Part shown: positions 6,801-10,316 of the stretch, piece by piece
How positions within the stretch are numbered: the stretch's first letter is position 1
How the letters are laid out: each line of letters begins with the position of its first letter
Assembly (NCBI GenBank): GCA_030044325.1
Contig: JASHWA010000105.1
Coordinates: forward strand, 1 to 10,316
From: Bryobacteraceae bacterium
GTDB lineage: Bacteria > Acidobacteriota > Terriglobia > Bryobacterales > Bryobacteraceae
Direction: 5' to 3'
Length of the DNA: 10,316 nucleotides
Made by a program: the position numbers and the translations under genes
The notes under the pieces: generated by a model
Database searches by the model: none
Told to the model about the DNA's origin: nothing
What the model saw: the letters and a program-made list of their open reading frames with translations, nothing else

Positions 6801-7066
6801 GCGGATTCTGGGGGAACCTGGGACGCGACACGCTGATCGGGCCGGGCCTGGCCACCTGGGACTTTTCGGTCCTCAAGGATACCCGTTTACGGGAGAACCT
6901 CAATCTTCAGTTCCGCGCGGAGTTTTTCAACATTCTGAACCACGCGAATTTCAATACGCCGAACCCCGTGGTCTTCACACCGGCGCTTTCGCCGACCGCC
7001 GGGGTGATCACCAGCACGTCCACCACGTCGCGACAGATTCAGTTCGGGTTGAAACTGCTGTGGTAA
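3848..7066 (+). CDS. TonB-dependent outer-membrane receptor, Oar type with carboxypeptidase-regulatory-like domain
   Basis: A 1072-residue outer-membrane protein. From ATG at 3848 it has a signal peptide (CIVFLLSLLPAGAQ, cleavage near residue 21), then a carboxypeptidase-regulatory-like beta-sandwich at about 23-110 (SGTVTDPSGGAIQAATVTV, TDAAGRYEVASLPVGDY). A TonB-box/plug-like segment follows at about 115-260 (QTVTVNGDAPLVE, IRELPLNGRSFDEL, NFSVDGNRPQQNLYLLNGV, AEYGKRPGAQVVIVTRSG), then a long beta-barrel ending IQFGLKLLW with the terminal aromatic typical of outer-membrane proteins. Such receptors are greatly expanded in Acidobacteria and usually lack known substrates; energy comes from TonB-ExbBD. 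The in-frame extension to 3644 is rejected because it overlaps modA and is not signal-like. No clear Shine-Dalgarno precedes 3848. Lying between modA and a molybdate-type regulator, it may import a molybdenum/tungsten species, but this is inference from context. Confidence 0.92.
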   Translation: MTHPEKTCIVFLLSLLPAGAQTSAILSGTVTDPSGGAIQAATVTVTNANTGGVRRTVTDAAGRYEVASLPVGDYQVRVSKPGFADELRTGVQLVVGQAATIDFTMPIGQTSQTVTVNGDAPLVENTTADISGLVPGQEIRELPLNGRSFDELMTLNPGVVNFTWEKTGGVGVSNSTNGNNFSVDGNRPQQNLYLLNGVEFTGAAENNMQPGGVSQELLGVDAVAEFNLLRDSYGAEYGKRPGAQVVIVTRSGGNDFHGSVYEFLRNNDLDARNFFNGASVPGFQRNQFGAALGGPIKKDTTFIFANLEGLQQHLHQAGVDLVPDNNARSGNLPCSLISPAPSPCPTSGLAFVGVSPYINAWPGPTPGAPDFGGIAEALNTPLQTIRDDFGTARLDHVFSTSDQLAAIYTVDDSHSFTPTSTNAYMTDVASLREQVASLHETHVFSPTVVNSATFGYSRASYYFTGEPTPGTPAASLSGFLTGDPVGALNVGGSSASNPAAAIGLAGANNGSNLSVNRNIFTYEDQITWNKGMHSISGGVWFERLESNELLALSQYGQDTFTSLQTFLQGTGTLVYDPAPTPLGWRTTMGAFHLQDSMRLTPKLTLTLGYRQEFDTGWNEAYGRASNYGYSGGFIDATPTIGSPVFTVNHAEFLPQPRAGIAWSPISGPRTTVLRAGFGMYNDLQDALGYRTDQNAPYNPTYSLANAAVTQFPILQSAPVPAAAKLVPGGVQPNLYTPTLISWSFHVEQEITKSTALTIGYVGSHGYHELVGVDGNEPVPVICPASPCPADYPSSFPAPLAGSPIPAGTYYNPTSTKPQASLGPTWTYFSEGIASYHSLQIDVNHRFEHGFTVRGAYTWSKALDDGDSPNATTSGNEPALLSNPFDPKADYGLANFDVRNAAVISVFYQLPSLHNRLASGWGAGSVVTLQDGFPFTPQLSYNPSNSGDTKNPVRPFVNPNFSGNVIIGSPNEWFNPAAFLAPPNNSGFWGNLGRDTLIGPGLATWDFSVLKDTRLRENLNLQFRAEFFNILNHANFNTPNPVVFTPALSPTAGVITSTSTTSRQIQFGLKLLW

Positions 7067-7093
7067 GCGGTTTGAGCTAGGATCGTAATAGTC

Positions 7094-7582
7094 ATGTTTA
7101 CACGACGCTCACTTGTTTTGACGGCTGGTCTTGCGGCACTTCTGGGCGCGCAGGACAAGTCGCCGGCCATCCAGGTGACGGGTGCGGTGAAACAGGAACT
7201 CACGTTGACGGCCGACGATCTCGCCAAGATGCCTCGCGCCACGGTCAAGACAAGCAGCAACGGCATGGAAACCGTATATGAGGGGGTCTGGCTCCACGAG
7301 GTGTTAAAGCGGGCCGGCGTACCGCAAGGCAGCGAGCTTCGCAACAAAGCGCTGGCCAGTTATGTTCTGGCGCAGGCGCAGGACGGATATGAAGTGGTGT
7401 TTTCGCTCGCGGAACTGGACCCGTCGTTTATCGATAATGAGATTCTGCTGGCCGACACGGCCAACGGCAAACCCCTGTTCGGCGCACAGGGACGCTTCCG
7501 CCTGGTGGTTCCCAAAGACAAGCCCGGCGCCCGGTCCATTCGGATGCTGAGCAGGCTCGAAGTGGTTGAGTTAAGGAAATAG
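7094..7582 (+). CDS. Small exported molybdopterin-fold (Oxidored_molyb-like) protein
   Basis: A 162-residue protein matching the sulfite-oxidase/YedY-type molybdopterin-binding fold as a stand-alone domain. It has a Tat-like signal peptide (TRRSLVLTAGLAALLGAQ), then IQVTGAVKQELTLTADDLAKM, the characteristic YEGVWLHEVLKRAGVP, YVLAQAQDGYEVVFSLAELDP, NEILLADTANGKPL, and FRLVVPKDK ending with RMLSRLEVVEL. Full enzymes of the family bind molybdenum through a cysteine; this protein has no cysteine at all, so it probably does not hold the metal the classical way. It could bind cofactor without catalysis, serve as a carrier, or have another role. It starts 27 bp after the receptor stop, with AGGA about 11 nt before the ATG, and ends 6 bp before the molybdate-type regulator, so cotranscription is likely. 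Confidence 0.85.
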   Translation: MFTRRSLVLTAGLAALLGAQDKSPAIQVTGAVKQELTLTADDLAKMPRATVKTSSNGMETVYEGVWLHEVLKRAGVPQGSELRNKALASYVLAQAQDGYEVVFSLAELDPSFIDNEILLADTANGKPLFGAQGRFRLVVPKDKPGARSIRMLSRLEVVELRK

Positions 7583-7588
7583 CGGCCG

Positions 7589-8710
7589 ATGAAGCCACGC
7601 GTCGAAAACCGGCTTGCCGAGGTGAGGAAAAGCCGCGGGGTCCGTGCCGCGGAGCTAGCCCGCCGCGTGCATGTCAGCCGCCAGACGATCTACGCGATCG
7701 AGGCGGGGACGTACGTGCCCAACACCGAAGTCGCCCTGCATCTGGCGCGCGAACTGGAGGTCACCGTCGACGAGCTTTTCGCGATCCGGCGAGGGCCGGA
7801 GACCTCGCCCGAATCGCTGAGAGCCGAGGTGCTCAGCGCGGATAAGCCGACACAAGGTCAGCCCGTCCGCATTTGCCAAATGGGCACGCGCTGGGTGGGC
7901 GTTCCGGTCTCCGCTTCGCCGTATTTCATGCCGGAGGCCGACGGCATCATCAAACGAACCAGGGCAAGCAGGAACGGGAGCTCGGAACTGGTCGTTTTTT
8001 CGAAGGACGATGCGCAAAAGCGGCTGATCCTGGCCGGGTGCGATCCCGCGACTGGGTTACTGGCCCGGATGGTGGAGAGGACTACCGGCGTGGAGATCAT
8101 TTCCGCGTCCGCTTCGAGCAAACTGGCGCTCACATGGCTCAAGGAAGGCAAGGTTCACATTGCCGGGTCTCATCTGGAAGATCCGAAAACCGGGGAATTC
8201 AATCTTCCCTTCATTCGCCGCGAGTTTCCGGATCAGGATTTCACCGTGGTGACTTTTGCGCGATGGGAGGAAGGCCTGGTGGTCGCGCACGGGAATCCCA
8301 AGCGCATCCACAAGGTGGAAGATCTGGCTCGAATCAATGTTCGCGCAGTCAATCGCGAGCACGGATCGGGAAGCCGCGCGCTGCTGGATAAACTGCTCGA
8401 AAAGAGCGGAGTCAATTCTCACAACGTCCGGGGATACCAACGCATCGCTTATGGTCACCTCGCGGCTGCCTACTGCGTGGTTTCAGGAGAAGCCGATGTG
8501 TGCCTGGCGACCCGTTCCGCGGCCAAGAGTTTTCATCTGGGTTTTATCCCTTTGCACAGCGAGCGTTACGATCTGGTCATGCGTAAACGCACCACCGAGC
8601 TGCACGCGGTGAAGGCGTTCATGGACGTTCTGCAACGCGCCATGCTGAGGAGAAAACTGGAGGTGCTCGCCGGTTATGATACCTCGCAAACCGGTGCCGT
8701 GCTGGTATAA
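7589..8710 (+). CDS. XRE-HTH regulator with PBP-like (molybdate-binding) sensor domain
   Basis: A 373-residue cytoplasmic one-component regulator with no signal peptide. Residues about 5-66 are an XRE/Cro helix-turn-helix (LAEVRKSRGVRAAELARRV, then SRQTIYAIEAG, the recognition helix near 30-38). From about residue 90 to the end is the PBP-like domain of COG1910/PF12727, related to periplasmic molybdate-binding proteins: LAGCDPATGLLARM (148-161), GSHLEDPKTGEFN (193-205), NREHGSGSRALLDKLL (255-270), AYGHLAAAYCVVSGEADVCLA, and FIPLHSERYDLVM. Such HTH-PBP proteins are annotated as molybdate-responsive regulators; the ligand here is inferred. The start has AAGGA at 7573-7577, inside the end of the preceding gene. 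Only 6 bp separate the two genes, and the end overlaps the di-heme enzyme gene by 35 bp. The obvious targets are modA and this operon. Confidence 0.9.
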   Translation: MKPRVENRLAEVRKSRGVRAAELARRVHVSRQTIYAIEAGTYVPNTEVALHLARELEVTVDELFAIRRGPETSPESLRAEVLSADKPTQGQPVRICQMGTRWVGVPVSASPYFMPEADGIIKRTRASRNGSSELVVFSKDDAQKRLILAGCDPATGLLARMVERTTGVEIISASASSKLALTWLKEGKVHIAGSHLEDPKTGEFNLPFIRREFPDQDFTVVTFARWEEGLVVAHGNPKRIHKVEDLARINVRAVNREHGSGSRALLDKLLEKSGVNSHNVRGYQRIAYGHLAAAYCVVSGEADVCLATRSAAKSFHLGFIPLHSERYDLVMRKRTTELHAVKAFMDVLQRAMLRRKLEVLAGYDTSQTGAVLV

Positions 8711-9830
8711 GCGGCTTCTGTACGGATTGGCGTTGAGCGCCGGGTTGATGCCGGTGTCGATCGCCGGCGATTTTCAGTGGGACGTTCCGCAAGGATTTCC
8801 CCGTCCTTTCGTTCCAGCCGACAACCCAATGAGCGCCGCCAAGGTTCAGCTTGGCCGATATCTGTTCTACGACAAGCGGATCTCGGTCAACGGAACCGAA
8901 TCCTGCGCGAGTTGTCATCGCCAGGAACTCGCCTTCACGGATGGGCGCGCTCACGCGGAAGGCGCCACCGGCGCACTTCACCCCAGAAGCAGCATGAGCC
9001 TGGTGAACGTCGCCTACGAGGCGTACTTCACCTGGGCCAATCCGGCGCTCGCTTCGCTCGAGGAGCAGGCTCTGGTTCCGATGCTCGGCGGCGATCCGGT
9101 TGAACTCGGGTTGAAAGGCCGGGAGCAGGAATTTCTCGCGACGCTCCGCTCCGATCCTGTATATCAAGGATTGTTTCCGAGCGCGTTCCCAAATGAGGCG
9201 AATCCTTATAGCCTTGGCAACGTAACGAAAGCGATTGCGGCCTTTGAACGAAGTATCGTATCGATGCGCTCGCCTTACGACCGCTATCGTTGGGGAGGCG
9301 ACCCATCGGCGATTTCCGACGCCGCCAAACGCGGAGAAATCATATTCTCATCGAGTGAACGCGGCGGCTGCTTCCGCTGCCACGGCGGATGGAACTTCAA
9401 CAGCGGCGTTCGTTTCGAAGGAAGCGAGCCGCCCCGATCCGGCAGATTCGCCGGTTTTTTCAACACCGCGGTGACAACCTACGCGGCGCCGAATCGCGGA
9501 TTGTTCGAGTACACTCATAAGCCCGAGGACATCGGCAGATTTCGCGTGCCGTCGTTACGGAATATCGCAGTCACCGGGCCATATATGCATGACGGAAGCC
9601 TCGCGACGCTGGAGGCCGTCATCGATCATTACGCAGCCGGCGGGCGGATGCATGATCCCAACAAATCGGACCTCATTCGGCCGCTGAACCTTCGGGAAGC
9701 GGATAAGCGCGATCTCATCGAGTTCCTCAAGTCGCTCACCGACGAAGAAATGCTCCACGATCCGCGTTGGAGCGATCCCCGGGGGGAAACCCGCCCGGGA
9801 TATCGCTCGACCGGTTCACCACGGCGTTGA
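8676..9830 (+). CDS. MbnH/MXAN_0977-family di-heme enzyme (MauG/cytochrome c peroxidase superfamily)
   Basis: A 384-residue exported di-heme c-type protein. An N-terminal hydrophobic segment (about 14-30, ending SIAG) should send it to the periplasm. Heme sites are CASCH at 77-81 and CFRCH at 232-236. YMHDGS (303-308) and RFRVPSLRN are standard for the superfamily, and W120 in TWANP is the likely inter-heme tryptophan. The start of the mature protein (WDVPQGFP, VPADNPMSAAKVQLGR, YDKRIS) and the stretches AFTDGRA, HPRSSMSLVNVAY, LEEQALVPM and RSPYDRY match the MXAN_0977 branch, which includes MbnH; MbnH oxidises a tryptophan of its copper-binding partner MbnP. No MbnP-like gene with the four-Cys motif is in the window. 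ATG at 8676 overlaps the regulator by 35 bp, with GGAGG at 8659-8663, indicating translational coupling. The substrate is unknown; a peroxidase role is an alternative. Confidence 0.9.
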   Translation: MIPRKPVPCWYKRLLYGLALSAGLMPVSIAGDFQWDVPQGFPRPFVPADNPMSAAKVQLGRYLFYDKRISVNGTESCASCHRQELAFTDGRAHAEGATGALHPRSSMSLVNVAYEAYFTWANPALASLEEQALVPMLGGDPVELGLKGREQEFLATLRSDPVYQGLFPSAFPNEANPYSLGNVTKAIAAFERSIVSMRSPYDRYRWGGDPSAISDAAKRGEIIFSSSERGGCFRCHGGWNFNSGVRFEGSEPPRSGRFAGFFNTAVTTYAAPNRGLFEYTHKPEDIGRFRVPSLRNIAVTGPYMHDGSLATLEAVIDHYAAGGRMHDPNKSDLIRPLNLREADKRDLIEFLKSLTDEEMLHDPRWSDPRGETRPGYRSTGSPRR

Positions 9831-9839
9831 CCACCGGCG

Positions 9840-9879
9840 CGGCTGTCTCCGTTCTCTAAGTCCAGGCCAGAGAGAGCCG
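9840..9879. terminator. Possible bidirectional terminator between convergent genes
   Basis: In the 88-bp gap between convergent genes, CGGCTGTCTC (9840-9849) pairs with GAGAGAGCCG (9870-9879): five pairs, one G-G mismatch, then four pairs, with a loop of about 20 nt. There is no T-tract on either side, so the call rests mainly on position. Confidence 0.3.
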
Positions 9880-9918
9880 GCGAGGCCAGTTGTCCCACGC
9901 TGCCGGTAGCCAGGTGCG

Positions 9919-10316
9919 CTATTGCACGGCGATGGTCGCGGTGTTGCTGGTCACGCTGCCGTCGGCGGAGACGACCACCAAAGAGACGCTGTTACCGGTC
10001 GGAGCGTTTTGGGGGACGGTGATGTTCACCTGAAACACTCCCGGATAACCGGGGGCCTGGCCGGCGAAGGAAACCGTCGCGGAGACGCCGCCGATCAGGA
10101 CCTTGGGCGTCGCGTTGGCGTAACACAGGTTGTTGGGGGCCGGGCAGGCGCCGCTGCCGTCGGGAACCGAGGGAGTCATCGCGCCGAGTCCGGTGACGTA
10201 GAAGAATCCATTAGTCCCGCGCGGGATGGGGGCGGTCGGATAGCTGATGCCGGCGTTCAAAGGCGCGGCGATCGCGGGTGCGTTGGTGGCCGGATTGGTG
10301 AATACCAGGATGCCGT
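9919..10316 (-). CDS. C-terminal part of a TIGR03437-type (Solibacter C-terminal domain) protein, truncated by the window edge
   Basis: The frame is open from the right edge (10316) to the stop at 9919-9921, so the N-terminus lies outside the window; the first visible codon is not a start, and the TTG at 10258-10260 is merely internal. The visible residues show the immunoglobulin-like Solibacter C-terminal pattern: PAIAAPLNAGISYP, a GTNGFFYVTGLG segment, a loop with two cysteines (GACPAPNNLCYAN), VLIGGVSATVSFAGQAPGYPG, and FQVNITVPQNAPTGN ending NTATIAVQ. This domain typically caps large secreted or surface proteins in Solibacter relatives, often with repeats upstream. Function is unknown. 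The gene converges on the di-heme enzyme gene and is not part of its operon. Confidence 0.85.
   Translation of the reverse strand, partial: GILVFTNPATNAPAIAAPLNAGISYPTAPIPRGTNGFFYVTGLGAMTPSVPDGSGACPAPNNLCYANATPKVLIGGVSATVSFAGQAPGYPGVFQVNITVPQNAPTGNSVSLVVVSADGSVTSNTATIAVQ

Noticed and set aside
1..10316. Insertion sequence, integrase, phage or tRNA genes
   Set aside because: No transposase or integrase motifs, no flanking target duplications around a mobile unit, and no tRNA-like cloverleaf were seen.

Overview
The window looks like a chromosomal segment from an acidobacterium, most likely of the Bryobacterales/Solibacter lineage. The grounds are a GC-rich composition, a very large TonB-dependent receptor of the Oar type (N-terminal carboxypeptidase-regulatory-like domain, C-terminus ending IQFGLKLLW), and at the right edge the C-terminal domain typical of Solibacter uncharacterized proteins (TIGR03437-like). 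This placement is inferred from protein families; no rRNA or other phylogenetic marker is present.

Left part, minus strand. Positions 1-315 hold no gene I can recognise, only an imperfect inverted repeat and a small hairpin. Then come an exported YbhB/YbcL (PEBP) protein and, upstream of it on the same strand, an exported PQQ-type soluble sugar dehydrogenase whose catalytic-base histidine appears replaced by glutamine. Next is an aldehyde dehydrogenase remnant: the N-terminus is joined directly to the C-terminus with the catalytic core missing, and the reading frame is broken by four perfect 11-bp tandem repeats that each carry a DnaA-box-like TTATCCACG.

Central and right part, plus strand. 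A second, co-directional group follows: a ModA-type molybdate/tungstate-binding protein; a 1072-residue TonB-dependent outer-membrane receptor; a small exported sulfite-oxidase-fold (Oxidored_molyb-like) protein without cysteine; a one-component regulator with an XRE helix-turn-helix fused to a cytosolic molybdate-binding PBP-like domain; and an exported di-heme enzyme of the MauG/MbnH (MXAN_0977) family. The last four are tightly spaced (27 bp, 6 bp, then a 35-bp overlap) and look like one operon. At the right edge a convergent, truncated TIGR03437-type gene runs off the window.

The central hypothesis is that 2953-9830 is a molybdenum/tungsten oxyanion (or metal-chelate) locus. The receptor would bring substrate across the outer membrane, ModA would capture it in the periplasm, and the PBP-HTH protein would sense it in the cytoplasm. 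The exported molybdopterin-fold protein and the di-heme enzyme would be periplasmic partners of unknown role. No modB or modC lies in the window, and the usual MbnP partner of the di-heme enzyme is also absent.
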